Source of the DNA: Betaproteobacteria bacterium
GTDB lineage: Bacteria; Pseudomonadota; Gammaproteobacteria; Burkholderiales; Sulfuricellaceae
Length of the DNA stretch: 64,000 bases
Reading direction: 5' to 3'
Assembly (NCBI GenBank): GCA_021373185.1
Contig: JAJFTF010000051.1
Coordinates: 62,001 to 126,000 of the forward strand
Shown here: one piece after another, positions 35,279 to 44,840 of the stretch
Layout: every line of letters begins with the position of its first letter
Numbering within the stretch: position 1 is the stretch's first letter
Notes under the pieces: generated by a model
The model's database searches: none
The model's input: only the letters and a program-made list of their open reading frames with translations
Told to the model about the DNA's origin: nothing
Translations under genes and position numbers: made by a program

Positions 35279-37801
35279 CTAATCGGCTGAGGCAATGCGA
35301 TAGGTATTCTTCCCCGCTGATTTTGCGGCGTACATCGCCTCATCAGCGCGACTGACCAACGCATCTTCGTTATCAGCTTCTTCGGTGTAACGCGCGATAC
35401 CGATGCTGATTCCAATGACGGCTTTGCTGCCTTCCAGATCGAATGGCACGGCAATGCTCTGAATGATTTTCTGCGCTTCGGCAATCACATCCTCCTGCTT
35501 GTGCATCCCGCCAAGGATGATGGTGAACTCATCGCCACCCAGGCGCGAAACGGTATCACTTTCGCGCACGCAACCAGACAAGCGCTCTGCCACGCCGATT
35601 AACAGCAGGTCGCCGGCATGGTGCCCCATCGTGTCATTCACCTCCTTAAATCCGTCCAGGTCCATGAACAGCAACGTTAGACCGCTCTTAGTACGTCTGG
35701 CTACGTGGATAGCCTGGCGTAGACGGTCGTAGAACAAAGCGCGGTTAGGCAGGTTGGTCAGCGTATCGTAGTGAGCCATACGCTCTATACGCTTCTGCGC
35801 CAGTTTCTGTTCGGTAATGTCCTGTACGGCGCCGATGCCACGGAGCACCTGATCTCGCTCATCGAAAGAAGTCTCACCTTTTGCGCGCACATACTTGACG
35901 CGGCCGTCCGCCATGAGCAGGCGATGTTCGACGCTCCAGGGCGAGCGATTGGCGACGGATTCCTTGAAAGCGCTGTCCACCAGAATGCGATCGTCCGGGT
36001 GAATGGTATCAAGCACGGCCTCGTAAGAAGGTTGAAACGATGTTGGGTCACGCTCGAAGATGTGATACATCTCATCGGACCAGATCAAGCGATGGCTCGT
36101 GAGGTCCTCTTCCCAACTGCCCAAGTGGGCGACGCGCTGCGCCTCCCTGAGCTGCTCTTCGCTGTGGCGCAATTCGCTGGTAATGTCCTGTGCCAGCCTG
36201 AGCGCACGGGCGCGGCCTGCTGCCAACTGCCATACCACCAGCGACAACAGCACGCTGATCAGAAGACCGCTGGCGCGGATGATGGTGATGCGCCCGGTAT
36301 CGATATTCGCTTCAAACGCCGGCAGGGAATGCAGGTTGATCGTCCATTGGCGTCCTTTAGTCTCGATCTGCTTCGTGTAGCGGAAGAGCTGCTCACCGAC
36401 GCGACCACGATCGGCGCGACTGTCGTAAATCAGCGTTTCGGCGCCCACGTTGGCGTCGTCGTATATCTCAAAGTCGATGTTGTGCACCTGTTCGCCCAAT
36501 ATGCCATCCATCAGGTCATTCATCCGGAACGGTGCATATACCCAGCCGATAATGTTGGCGCGACGCTCCACCAGAGTCTCGTGCGGCTTGCCGTTTCGGT
36601 AAACCGGCAGGTACATCAGGAAGCCTGCTTGAACATCCTGCTTGGTCTCTTGCACCAGCATGACCTTGCCCGACATAACGGACTTGCCCAAATCTCGTGC
36701 TTGCTCCATTGCGGCACGCCGCACAGAATCCGAATACATGTCATAACCAAAAGCGCGCAGGTTGCGTCCGGAAAAAGGCTCGATGTAGACAACGACGGTA
36801 TGGAACTCGCGCTTACCCGGCGGGAATGGCGTGTAGCCGGAAAAACCTTCCCTGCGCATGGATGCGATATGGCGGGCCATCTCATCCGGACGGACGATGA
36901 GCGAGAAGCCAACGCCCTGTATGCCCGGATAGCGCCTTTCCAGTTCCAGCGATGACACAAAATCGCGGAATTCGTTGCGCCCGACCCGTTGCGATGCGAC
37001 ATACAATCCTCTGGCGCCGCGCAGCACCTGCGCATAGGAATCCAGGCGCTGTTCGATGCGCAGCGCAATCTCGCGGCCCTGATAATCGAAATCTTCCTGC
37101 TGAACGTGACGCGCAGTATTAATGGCCGCCTGCTGCAAAAAGTAGACGGCAAGAAACCCGGTGGCCAGCACGAGCAGCACGGGAAGGACGATAACGCGCA
37201 CACGGACGAAGCGCAGTGTGCGCGGCTCGCCGAGCAACGCGAGCATGAGGGGGAATATGACTACTACGCCCAGCGTATCGCCGAACCACCAGGAGAACCA
37301 TTGCGCTGCAAGGTCGGGCGCGCCGATGATGCCCAAAGCCCAGAGACCGCTCACGGAAAGCGTTGCGCTGGTAACACACGCAAGCGGTGTGAGCGAGAGG
37401 AATAGCAGGATATCCCGAAGATTGTTTAGCGTATCTGCGTGGCCGATGATCCGCCGTAGCCCCCATCCCGCCAGCGCCGCCTGCAGCATGGAGGCAATGG
37501 CGATTATTACGGCTGCCTCAATGTCCAGGAGCGCGATCCTGTGGGTACTTGTATAGCCTACCCATACGTTGAGCACCAGCGACCCGAGAAATATCCACGG
37601 CAGCGTCTTTCGGCCGCTGACGAAAGCTGCCGCGATCGCTATTCCGGCCGGAGGAAACACGAGGCTTGCATAACCAGGGGGAAGCGCCAGCATCAACCCG
37701 AGCTTGCCGCTGGCAACATATGCCACAGTCAGCAGCAAGTACGCCATCAGCGCCATCCTTTTTTCGGAAACCGGCTTCTGAAGTTCGTCGATTGCGGGCA
37801 T
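35279..37801 (-). CDS. MASE1-CHASE-PAS-GGDEF diguanylate cyclase
   Basis: The start at 37801 (MPAIDELQKPVSEKRMALM) is chosen because GGGAG stands about 12 bases upstream and no site precedes the ATG at 37891. The product is about 840 residues. A MASE1 membrane domain (about eight segments, GKLGLMLALPPGYASLVFPPAGIAIAAAF) comes first. It is followed by a periplasmic CHASE domain (RYPGIQGVGFSLIVRPDEMARHIASMR), a PAS domain with PAC (HLGSWEEDLTSHRLIWSDEMYHIFERDP) and a GGDEF domain with LGGDEF. The inhibitory RxxD (RESD) is five residues before GGDEF. It should make c-di-GMP under control of membrane and PAS inputs. Confidence 0.93.
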   Translation of the reverse strand: MPAIDELQKPVSEKRMALMAYLLLTVAYVASGKLGLMLALPPGYASLVFPPAGIAIAAAFVSGRKTLPWIFLGSLVLNVWVGYTSTHRIALLDIEAAVIIAIASMLQAALAGWGLRRIIGHADTLNNLRDILLFLSLTPLACVTSATLSVSGLWALGIIGAPDLAAQWFSWWFGDTLGVVVIFPLMLALLGEPRTLRFVRVRVIVLPVLLVLATGFLAVYFLQQAAINTARHVQQEDFDYQGREIALRIEQRLDSYAQVLRGARGLYVASQRVGRNEFRDFVSSLELERRYPGIQGVGFSLIVRPDEMARHIASMRREGFSGYTPFPPGKREFHTVVVYIEPFSGRNLRAFGYDMYSDSVRRAAMEQARDLGKSVMSGKVMLVQETKQDVQAGFLMYLPVYRNGKPHETLVERRANIIGWVYAPFRMNDLMDGILGEQVHNIDFEIYDDANVGAETLIYDSRADRGRVGEQLFRYTKQIETKGRQWTINLHSLPAFEANIDTGRITIIRASGLLISVLLSLVVWQLAAGRARALRLAQDITSELRHSEEQLREAQRVAHLGSWEEDLTSHRLIWSDEMYHIFERDPTSFQPSYEAVLDTIHPDDRILVDSAFKESVANRSPWSVEHRLLMADGRVKYVRAKGETSFDERDQVLRGIGAVQDITEQKLAQKRIERMAHYDTLTNLPNRALFYDRLRQAIHVARRTKSGLTLLFMDLDGFKEVNDTMGHHAGDLLLIGVAERLSGCVRESDTVSRLGGDEFTIILGGMHKQEDVIAEAQKIIQSIAVPFDLEGSKAVIGISIGIARYTEEADNEDALVSRADEAMYAAKSAGKNTYRIASAD

Positions 37802-38194
37802 TTGTCGGTTACTCCCGGCGGACAGAATGGCACGAGGAAAAATCTTCAGTGTCGTTTGGCAGACCTTGAAGGCAAACGCACTCAAGACCATGGTAACCGA
37901 TAATCAGGATGATGGCGATCAATGCACGGGGCGAGCGAAACAACGAAGGTACTAAGCTACTCATGCGCGCCACTTATTTTGTATGCCGAGTTATCTAGGT
38001 ATCAGCTTTGTGTGTCCACTCTCAATGAAAAGTTGCAAGAAAATGGCAGCAATGAGCACTAAGCAGACGTAATCTCACTTTTCTGTAGACGGCAGCTATG
38101 GCCGAAAAAGACTCATTCACGGCGCTGCCCTCGACTGACGCTTTGTAGCTCCTCTTGTATACTTCTCCTACATTCACACTCACTGTTACCCACC
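37802..38194. other. Intergenic region between GGDEF gene and aminopeptidase gene
   Basis: About 390 bases. I see no gene. The right end holds the probable aminopeptidase promoter (separate entry). The rest has no strong repeats or hairpins. Confidence 0.35.
38135..38163 (+). promoter_or_regulatory. Probable sigma70 promoter of the aminopeptidase gene
   Basis: CTGACG (38135-38140, four of six matches to TTGACA) and TATACT (38158-38163) are 17 bases apart. The start codon is 31 bases after the -10 box. Confidence 0.45.
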
Positions 38195-39499
38195 ATGTCC
38201 GTGATCGCCCAAGCCCGAACCTCCGCCCATGAGCTAATTGACTTCATCGACGCCAGCCCCAGCCCTTGGCACGCAGTGGCGAGTGCCGAGGCGCACCTGC
38301 TGGCGCACGGTTTCACCCGGCTTGATGAAGGGGAGCGGTGGCAACTCGCGGCAGGTGGGCGCTATTACGTAGCGCGCGGCGGTGCATCGATGATTGCATT
38401 CGTGCTGGGCAGTCAGCCGATGGCGGAAGCCGGCTTCCGCATCGTCGGCGCCCACACCGACTCTCCGGGGCTGAGGCTCAAGCCGAAGGCGGCCTTGACC
38501 GGCGATGGGCTGGCGCGCCTGGGCGTTGAAGTTTATGGCGGGCCGATACTGGCTACCTTCGCCGACCGGGACCTGAGTCTGGCCGGGCGTGTCGTGTTGC
38601 GCGCTGCGGCGGGCCAAGAAACGCGGCTGCTGCGCTTCGAACAGCCGCTGGTGCGGCTGCCCAATCTGGCGATTCACATGAACCGGGAAGTGAATGAACA
38701 AGGCCTGAAGTTCAACAAGCAGACGGAACTGCCGCTGATCCTGGGCCTGCTGGGCGAAAGCGAGGACGCCGAAGCGCACTTGCGCAAGCTGTTGGCCGAT
38801 AAAGTGCAGAAGGAGTCGGCAGATCTGCTGAGTTGGGAACTGGCGGTCTATGACGTGCAGAAGGGTTGCCTGTGGGGCGCGCGCGAGGAGTTTATCGCCA
38901 GTCGCCAGTTGGACAATCTGACATCCTCCCATGCGGCCCTCATCGCCCTGATCGCGACGGAGCAGCCGACGGCCACCTGCGTGGCAGCCTTCTTCGATCA
39001 CGAGGAGGTCGGCAGCGAAAGCGCCACCGGGGCCGGCGGCAGTTTTGTCACCGACGTACTGACCCGTATCGGATTAAATGCGGAGCTGGACGAGGAGGAC
39101 AGGCGCCGTGCCATGGCGCGCAGTTTCTTCATCAGCGCCGACATGGCCCACGCCTACAATCCGAATTTCCCGGCTGCCTATGAACCCGGCCACAAAGTCA
39201 TGGTAAATGGAGGGCCGGTCATCAAGACCAACGTGAACCAGCGCTACACCACCAACGCGGAGACGGCGGCCCGCTTCATGGGATTTTGCGAGAAGGCCGG
39301 GGTGCCATACCAGCAGTACGCGCATCGCAGCGACCTGGGTTGCGGCAGTACCATCGGTCCCATGGTGGCGGCACAGTTGGGCGTCGCGAGTGTTGACGTC
39401 GGCTCACCCATGTGGGCGATGCACAGCGCGCGCGAGAGCGCCGGCGCTCATGACCACGCCTACATGATCGCGGCCTTGGCGGCGGCTTTCGGCAGTTGA
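38195..39499 (+). CDS. apeB: M18 family aminopeptidase
   Basis: The 434-residue metallopeptidase matches bacterial M18 (aspartyl aminopeptidase-like, ApeB). Metal-site motifs are VGAHTDSPGLRLKP (His, Asp), AFFDHEEVGSESATGAG (Asp, Glu-Glu), FISADMAHAYNPN (Asp, His) and the C-terminal SPMWAMHSARESAGAHD (His). It removes N-terminal, often acidic, residues from peptides in the cytoplasm. The next gene starts inside its stop codon. Confidence 0.93.
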   Translation: MSVIAQARTSAHELIDFIDASPSPWHAVASAEAHLLAHGFTRLDEGERWQLAAGGRYYVARGGASMIAFVLGSQPMAEAGFRIVGAHTDSPGLRLKPKAALTGDGLARLGVEVYGGPILATFADRDLSLAGRVVLRAAAGQETRLLRFEQPLVRLPNLAIHMNREVNEQGLKFNKQTELPLILGLLGESEDAEAHLRKLLADKVQKESADLLSWELAVYDVQKGCLWGAREEFIASRQLDNLTSSHAALIALIATEQPTATCVAAFFDHEEVGSESATGAGGSFVTDVLTRIGLNAELDEEDRRRAMARSFFISADMAHAYNPNFPAAYEPGHKVMVNGGPVIKTNVNQRYTTNAETAARFMGFCEKAGVPYQQYAHRSDLGCGSTIGPMVAAQLGVASVDVGSPMWAMHSARESAGAHDHAYMIAALAAAFGS

Positions 39500-40386
39500 A
39501 ACAAAAGCAAACATCCGCTCCTCCCTGGTTTGAAATGCCCAGCCCCTTCGATCCCGACGGTGGCCGGGTGCTGATGCTGGAGCCGCCTTGGGCCTGCGCG
39601 GAGGCGTTGCGGTCACAGTTGCTTGACGAGACTTATACCAAGCCCTACGTCATGGACGACGGTGAGCGGCGTTTTCTGCATTTCAACGAACGTTTGACCC
39701 AGAGCGCCATGCGTCTTGCCGCGCCCAACGACCTGGACCTGCGCTACACGCAAAAGATGATGTCCTTCCTGCTGTTCTGTTCCAGGCCACGGCGGCTGTT
39801 GTTGATCGGTCTCGGCGGTGGCTCCCTGGTCAAGTTCTGCCACTATCGGCTGCCGGCTACGCACATGACAGTGCTGGAAAACAATCCTGACGTGATCGCA
39901 TTGCGGGACGCTTTTCTGGTGCCGCCTGACAGCCCCAATCTCAAGGTGCAGGAGGCCGACGGTGCAGAGTATCTGGCGCAAATGGAAAAAGGAATCGACG
40001 TGCTGCTGGTGGATGCCTTCGACAGCACCGGTTTCGCCCCCAGCCTAGCCAACCGGGAATTCTTCGAACAGGCCCGCGCCAAGCTGACGGGAAGCGGCAT
40101 GCTGGTGGTGAATCTGGCGGGAGACGCGCAGACCTATGCGGGCCTGATCGGGGTGATCATGCAGGTCTTCGACGATCAGGTCATCATGTTCCCGGTGCGG
40201 GAAGACCGCAACCATGTACTGCTGGCCTTCAGGGATCCAATTTTCGAGCCCAACTGGCGCCGATTGCGTGACTTGGCAAAGGAATTGCGGTCCAAGTACG
40301 GACTGGACTTTCCCTCCTTCCTGGAAAAAATCGAGCGCGCGGCCAAGCTCGGTCTGGCCCGCCGCGAAGCGGAGCGCAAGTATTGA
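39496..40386 (+). CDS. Spermidine-synthase-like methyltransferase-fold protein
   Basis: The first possible start is TTG at 39496 overlapping the aminopeptidase stop; ATG at 39535 (MPSPFDPDGG) is an equally possible start. The up to 296-residue protein has a Rossmann core typical of SpeE-like proteins: RRLLLIGLGGGSLVKFCHYRLPATHMTVLENNPDVIALRDAF, then LKVQEADGAEYLAQ and DVLLVDAFDSTGFAPSLANREFFEQARAKL. Stand-alone proteins of this type often lack amine-binding residues and are called fused or orphan spermidine synthases. It may not make spermidine. It is translationally coupled to the aminopeptidase. Confidence 0.8.
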   Translation: MKQKQTSAPPWFEMPSPFDPDGGRVLMLEPPWACAEALRSQLLDETYTKPYVMDDGERRFLHFNERLTQSAMRLAAPNDLDLRYTQKMMSFLLFCSRPRRLLLIGLGGGSLVKFCHYRLPATHMTVLENNPDVIALRDAFLVPPDSPNLKVQEADGAEYLAQMEKGIDVLLVDAFDSTGFAPSLANREFFEQARAKLTGSGMLVVNLAGDAQTYAGLIGVIMQVFDDQVIMFPVREDRNHVLLAFRDPIFEPNWRRLRDLAKELRSKYGLDFPSFLEKIERAAKLGLARREAERKY

Positions 40387-40604
40387 TTCACCTGGCAATT
40401 GCTCAGGCCCACATCAGGTATTTTCGAATGACCGGGTTACTGTCCGAAACAGTCTGACACAGGTATGAACTCAAGCAGCGGTTTTGGCCGAGAAACGGAC
40501 ATCCGCAGTAGTTACCTCAATCGAGGAAGTGTGACTCAAGTATTTTCCATTCCAGATTCCGGTTACCAAATAAATCACCCTGGCACGGCAGTGCCCAACT
40601 GGAA

Positions 40605-41792
40605 TTACAGGCAACGCAACAAAACTTCCCTGACCTCCCCGTCAGTCAGCACCACCGGATTGGTCTTCATGCTGCTGCCACGGCAATTCGCCACGATCAG
40701 GTCGAGATCGGCCTCGCGCAGACCATAGGCGGCCAGTGACGGCACCTTCATTCTGACCGTCCAGTCCTTGAGCGTTTGCACCAGAAACGCCCGCGCTTCG
40801 CTGTCATCCATGTGGCATTTGCCGCGAAACAGGCGACCGAGCTGAGCGTATCTTGCCAACGCCGGGCTGCCGGGCTCCCTTTCTTCCAGCGCACGAATAT
40901 TGATTTCGGTCGCCGCAGCGACAGTCGCACCGCAGGCAATGCCGTGAGGGATAGGGAAATAGGCCCCGAGCGGCGCCGCCAAGCCATGCACGGAACCAAG
41001 CCCGGCCTGGGCCAAAGTGATGCCGGAAAGCAGCGAGGCATAGGCCATGGCCGAACGGCCATCCGCCCTCTTTTCATTCCCCTCGTACCAGTCAAGCAGC
41101 CCGTCCCGCACATATCCCAAGCCGCTCAACGCCAGCGCATCGGTTATGGGATTGGCACGCAGCGAAACAAAGGATTCCAGCAACTGGGTCAACGCGTCCA
41201 TGCCATTGGCGGCAATCAGCTCGGGTGGGCAACTAGCGAGCAGCGCCGGATCCACCACCGCATATCTGGCCACCAGCAAATCATGGCGGAAGGATTTTTT
41301 GAAACCGTCTGGCCCATGCATGCTGAGTACGGCATTTTTGGTGGCCTCCGAGCCGGTGCCGGCGGTGGTCGGCACGGCGATGAACGGCAGCGACGGCCCT
41401 TGGTAGGGCAGTTCAGGGCCGACGCCTTCGAGATAATCCATCACCGAATTGCCCAGAGGCAGCAACCCGGCAATCGCCTTGGCGGCATCCAGCGCGCTGC
41501 CGCCGCCGATGCCCAGCACCACCTCGATGCCCGCATGGCGATACACCCTGACCGCCTGGTCTACCAGGCCGGGAGAGGGTTCTTCCGTCACCGCCATATC
41601 CTCCCATGACAGCCCCTGCCCCTTCATGGCGTCGACCAAGCCCTGCCAATGCAACGAAGCGCGAAACGATTTGCCGCCGGTAACGATCAGGACGCGCTTG
41701 CCGAATTGCCGGAGCAGCGCCGGTACCTGATCGATGCTGCCCTCGCCGAAAACAATACGGGGCAAGCCAGAAATGGAAAATGAGGATATCAT
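40605..41792 (-). CDS. Iron-containing alcohol dehydrogenase
   Basis: The start at 41792 (MISSFSISGLPRIVFGEGSIDQVPALL) is chosen because the family N-terminus begins there. The 395-residue protein has GIGGGSALDAAKAIAGLLP (cofactor binding), VPTTAGTGSEATKNAVL, LNALTQLLESFVS-type helix and the metal site GSVHGLAAPLGAYFPIPHGIACG with two His. It belongs to group III (Fe-ADH, PF00465) and should interconvert an alcohol and an aldehyde with NAD(P). The substrate is not clear; fermentative or C2-C4 alcohols are usual. Confidence 0.92.
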   Translation of the reverse strand: MISSFSISGLPRIVFGEGSIDQVPALLRQFGKRVLIVTGGKSFRASLHWQGLVDAMKGQGLSWEDMAVTEEPSPGLVDQAVRVYRHAGIEVVLGIGGGSALDAAKAIAGLLPLGNSVMDYLEGVGPELPYQGPSLPFIAVPTTAGTGSEATKNAVLSMHGPDGFKKSFRHDLLVARYAVVDPALLASCPPELIAANGMDALTQLLESFVSLRANPITDALALSGLGYVRDGLLDWYEGNEKRADGRSAMAYASLLSGITLAQAGLGSVHGLAAPLGAYFPIPHGIACGATVAAATEINIRALEEREPGSPALARYAQLGRLFRGKCHMDDSEARAFLVQTLKDWTVRMKVPSLAAYGLREADLDLIVANCRGSSMKTNPVVLTDGEVREVLLRCL

Positions 41793-41978
41793 ATCGACTA
41801 TAATTCGGATGGAAAGCCTGATTTTACTGGATTTACGCAAACCCGGAGCGGCAATGCAGAATTCGGCGCAACAAATCAATCGTGGCGCTTGATCGGATAC
41901 GATGTACAGAAGAAAAAATGAGCCGCTGGGCTCACGAATAAATTTTATGGCAACAGTCCAGACAGAACGGCCTGAACA

Positions 41979-42338
41979 ATGAGGAATGCACGACTTACCC
42001 GGCTAAAAAATGCCGGCACGACGGCCCTGAAGCCGTTGATCGACCTGCAAGAGCGGGAAAAACATCGCCTGCGCGCCGAGTTCGTGCAAATCAGGGGGCT
42101 GATGCCGCTATTGATGAAGCCACGCAACAATGAACCCTGGAGCCAGGCCGATCGCGAGGAAATCCAGCGTTACATGCGGCAGATTTCGACCCTGAGCCCC
42201 TACCTCATCGTGCTGGTTTTGCCCGGATCGTTCCTCCTGCTGCCATTGCTCGCCTGGTGGCTGGATCGCCGCCGCACCCTGCGCGCCCCAAATAGCCCAA
42301 CCACTTCCGGGAGTATTCAAAAAACGCCTGAGCCTTAG
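41979..42338 (+). CDS. Hypothetical membrane-anchored protein with LETM1-like segment
   Basis: A 119-residue protein with a basic helical N-terminus (RLTRLKNAGTTALKPLIDLQEREKHRLRAEF). One hydrophobic segment follows (PYLIVLVLPGSFLLLPLLAWWLDRRR), then a polar tail. The P-G-S-x-L-L-P-x-L motif right after a short helix recalls the LETM1 ribosome-binding domain start, and similar small proteins are known in betaproteobacteria; this is from memory. No function is assigned. It is divergent from the alcohol dehydrogenase gene. Confidence 0.65.
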   Translation: MRNARLTRLKNAGTTALKPLIDLQEREKHRLRAEFVQIRGLMPLLMKPRNNEPWSQADREEIQRYMRQISTLSPYLIVLVLPGSFLLLPLLAWWLDRRRTLRAPNSPTTSGSIQKTPEP

Positions 42339-42536
42339 GCGACCATTTCATGGTTGCTGACGGGATCGATTTCCCACCCTGTTTTTCATGAATCACAGCT
42401 CGTACATTTAAAGCAATTTCCCCTTGAGTTCAGTATTTATTAGAATATACTTATATTAAATACGTTCAGGTCGGATTTGTGAACATTTTTTCGGTGCAAA
42501 ACATAACTATCAATCTAAATTCGGGAGGACAATAAA

Positions 42537-43082
42537 ATGTTAAAACTTATCGGTGGTTTTATTGCGGGGCTAGCCTTTATCGGGATCATGGCATACAACT
42601 TTGCCAGCAGCCTGATGTTCTGGGAGATACCCAGCCCGTTCGGCATGGAAGAAACCGTCGCCCGCATCCAGCAGAATATTCAGAATACCGGTAACGGCTG
42701 GACGCTCGCCGGCCTGCGCAATCCGGCCAAGGCCGTTGAAGCGGATGGCGGCAACGCCTTGCCGGTAATGATGGTCGAAGCCTGCAGCACCAGATATTCC
42801 GGCCCCATTCTCAAGGACGACACCGTCCGTTTCCTCTCCATCCTGATGCCCTGCAAAATTTCAGTTTACAAAAAACAGGATGGTAAAACCTACATTGCCG
42901 GAATGAACGCCGGACTGATGGGCAAGATGTTTGGCCCCATGGTCGGTGAAGTCATGGGCCACGTTGCCGAGGACCAGGCCAAATTCGTGATCTTCGATGC
43001 CAGCAAGCCCGCTCCGCCAATGATCAAAGGCGTTCCAGGCGCAGCCGGCGGCGCTGCTGCGGGTGGCGGCGGTGGCTGCTAG
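42537..43082 (+). CDS. DUF302-type protein with membrane anchor and Gly-rich Cys tail
   Basis: The 181-residue protein has a ribosome site GGGAGG 9 bases upstream. It starts with a membrane anchor (LIGGFIAGLAFIGIMAYNFASSLMFW). A DUF302-like domain (about 35-150) follows: ETVARIQQNIQNTGNGWTLAG, MVEACSTRYSGPILKDDTVRFLSILMPCKISVYKKQDGKTYI. It ends in a Gly/Ala-rich tail with a final Cys (GGAAAGGGGGC). DUF302 proteins are found next to sulfur-oxidation and cytochrome genes, and their Cys pair could bind a ligand. It stands 68 bases before the octaheme cytochrome gene, so it is probably the first gene of that operon. Confidence 0.8.
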   Translation: MLKLIGGFIAGLAFIGIMAYNFASSLMFWEIPSPFGMEETVARIQQNIQNTGNGWTLAGLRNPAKAVEADGGNALPVMMVEACSTRYSGPILKDDTVRFLSILMPCKISVYKKQDGKTYIAGMNAGLMGKMFGPMVGEVMGHVAEDQAKFVIFDASKPAPPMIKGVPGAAGGAAAGGGGGC

Positions 43083-43150
43083 ACGGAGACAGCACAAAAA
43101 CCTTTAAAGCTGAATATTCGCAAAAAACAAAGCATCAAGAGGGAGGTATC

Positions 43151-44836
43151 ATGTTGTCTAAAATAAAAATCGCCCTGTCCACGCTGGTGGCGGGAGCCAC
43201 AGTGGCGGCGCTGACCGCTTTCGCCACGCCGGCGCCGGCGCCGGCGCCCGCGCAGATGCCTGCCAACGCAGCCGCGCCCGCACAGGCCGCAATGCCTGCG
43301 GCGACACCGGTTCCGGCAATCAAGGCCAGCAACTCAACCGCAGACCACAGCAAATTCAAGGAACTGCAAAAAACCTTCAAAAGCGCGCCGGAAGTCACCA
43401 AGGCCTGCCTGACTTGCCACACCGAGGCCGCCAAGCAGATCCAGAAGACCAAGCACTGGACTTTTGAATTTATCAACCCTGAAACCAAGCAGAAGTTGGG
43501 CAAAAAACACGTCATCAACAATTTCTGTACCGCCGTGGAATCGAACCAGAAATTCTGCAATGCCTGCCACATCGGCTACGGCTGGGAGAACGACAAGTTC
43601 GACTTTACCGCTGAACAAAACGTCGACTGCGTCGTGTGCCATGAATCCACCGGCACCTACCGCAAAGTGCCGGGATTGTCGGGGCATCCTACCTATAAGG
43701 ACATGGAGTTCCCGCCGCATTCCGGCAAGATCGTCAAAGCGCCCGATCTCAGCAAAGTCGCGCAGAGCGTCGGCAAAACCAGCCGCGCCAACTGCGGTTC
43801 CTGCCACTTCTATGGCGGCGGCGGCGATGCGGTAAAACACGGCGACATCGACAGCTCATTGACGAACCCGCCCCGGTACCTTGATGTCCACATGGAGAAG
43901 AAAGGGCTGAACTTCAGTTGCGGCACTTGCCACATGACATCCGCCCACCAGGTTCCGGGCAGCCGTTACGCACCGACTGCAGCCGACACCAAGGATGCTG
44001 CTCCGCACATGCGCGGCAAGGCAGACAACAGCAATCCCTCTACCTGCCAGTCGTGCCACGGCACCAAGCCGCATCCGGCTAAAATGGCCAAGCTGAACGA
44101 GCACACCGACAAGATTGCTTGCCAGACCTGCCATATTCCGGAATACGCGCGCGGCCAGGCAACCAAAATGACCTGGGACTGGTCGACTGCGGGCAAGCTC
44201 ACGCCTGAAGGCAAGCCGATCACCAAGAAAGACAGCGCAGGGCGCAACGCCTACGACAGCAAGAAGGGCGATTTCACCTGGGAAGACCACGTTATCCCGG
44301 AATACGTCTGGTTCAACGGCAAGGTGAATTACACCCTGCGCGAAACCAAGCTGGACCCCAGCAAGGTCGTCAAGATCAACAGCTTCGAGGGCAGCGCCAG
44401 CGATGGCAAATCATTGATCTGGCCGATCAAGGTGTTCCGCGGTCAGCAACCTTACGATTCCGTCAGCAACACGCTGCTGGTGCCGCACACTTTCGGCGAT
44501 GACGACACTTCATTCTGGTCGAACTTCAACTGGGACAAATCCCTGGAAGCCGGCATGAAAGCCGCCAACGCGCCTTACAGCGGCAAATACGGCTTCGTCA
44601 AAACCGAGATGAGCTGGCCGATCACCCACATGGTCGCCCCCAAGGCCGATGCACTCACCTGTGCGCAGTGCCACAGCCATAATGGGCGGCTGAAAAATGT
44701 GACGGGCATCTACATGCCGGGCCGCGGCGACAACAACAAGTGGCTCGACATGGGCGGCTGGACCATCGCCCTGCTCACCCTGATCGGCGTGCTGCTGCAC
44801 GGTGCGGGCCGCATCTACGCAAACAGGAAAGGATAA
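43151..44836 (+). CDS. Octaheme tetrathionate-reductase-type cytochrome c
   Basis: The 561-residue protein has exactly eight CxxCH haem-binding motifs at about 86-90, 136-140, 160-164, 215-219, 257-261, 299-303, 324-328 and 504-508. The layout (seven in the first 330 residues, one late) matches the octaheme OTR family of Shewanella. Members reduce tetrathionate, hydroxylamine or nitrite in vitro; the physiological role is open. The N-terminus is a signal/anchor followed by an Ala/Pro-rich linker (about 23-56). A C-terminal segment (WTIALLTLIGVLLHGAGRIYA) would anchor it in the membrane. Ribosome site GAGGGAGG is close to ATG. A cytochrome b gene follows after 4 bases, the likely quinone partner. 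Confidence 0.93.
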   Translation: MLSKIKIALSTLVAGATVAALTAFATPAPAPAPAQMPANAAAPAQAAMPAATPVPAIKASNSTADHSKFKELQKTFKSAPEVTKACLTCHTEAAKQIQKTKHWTFEFINPETKQKLGKKHVINNFCTAVESNQKFCNACHIGYGWENDKFDFTAEQNVDCVVCHESTGTYRKVPGLSGHPTYKDMEFPPHSGKIVKAPDLSKVAQSVGKTSRANCGSCHFYGGGGDAVKHGDIDSSLTNPPRYLDVHMEKKGLNFSCGTCHMTSAHQVPGSRYAPTAADTKDAAPHMRGKADNSNPSTCQSCHGTKPHPAKMAKLNEHTDKIACQTCHIPEYARGQATKMTWDWSTAGKLTPEGKPITKKDSAGRNAYDSKKGDFTWEDHVIPEYVWFNGKVNYTLRETKLDPSKVVKINSFEGSASDGKSLIWPIKVFRGQQPYDSVSNTLLVPHTFGDDDTSFWSNFNWDKSLEAGMKAANAPYSGKYGFVKTEMSWPITHMVAPKADALTCAQCHSHNGRLKNVTGIYMPGRGDNNKWLDMGGWTIALLTLIGVLLHGAGRIYANRKG

Positions 44837-44840
44837 GATC

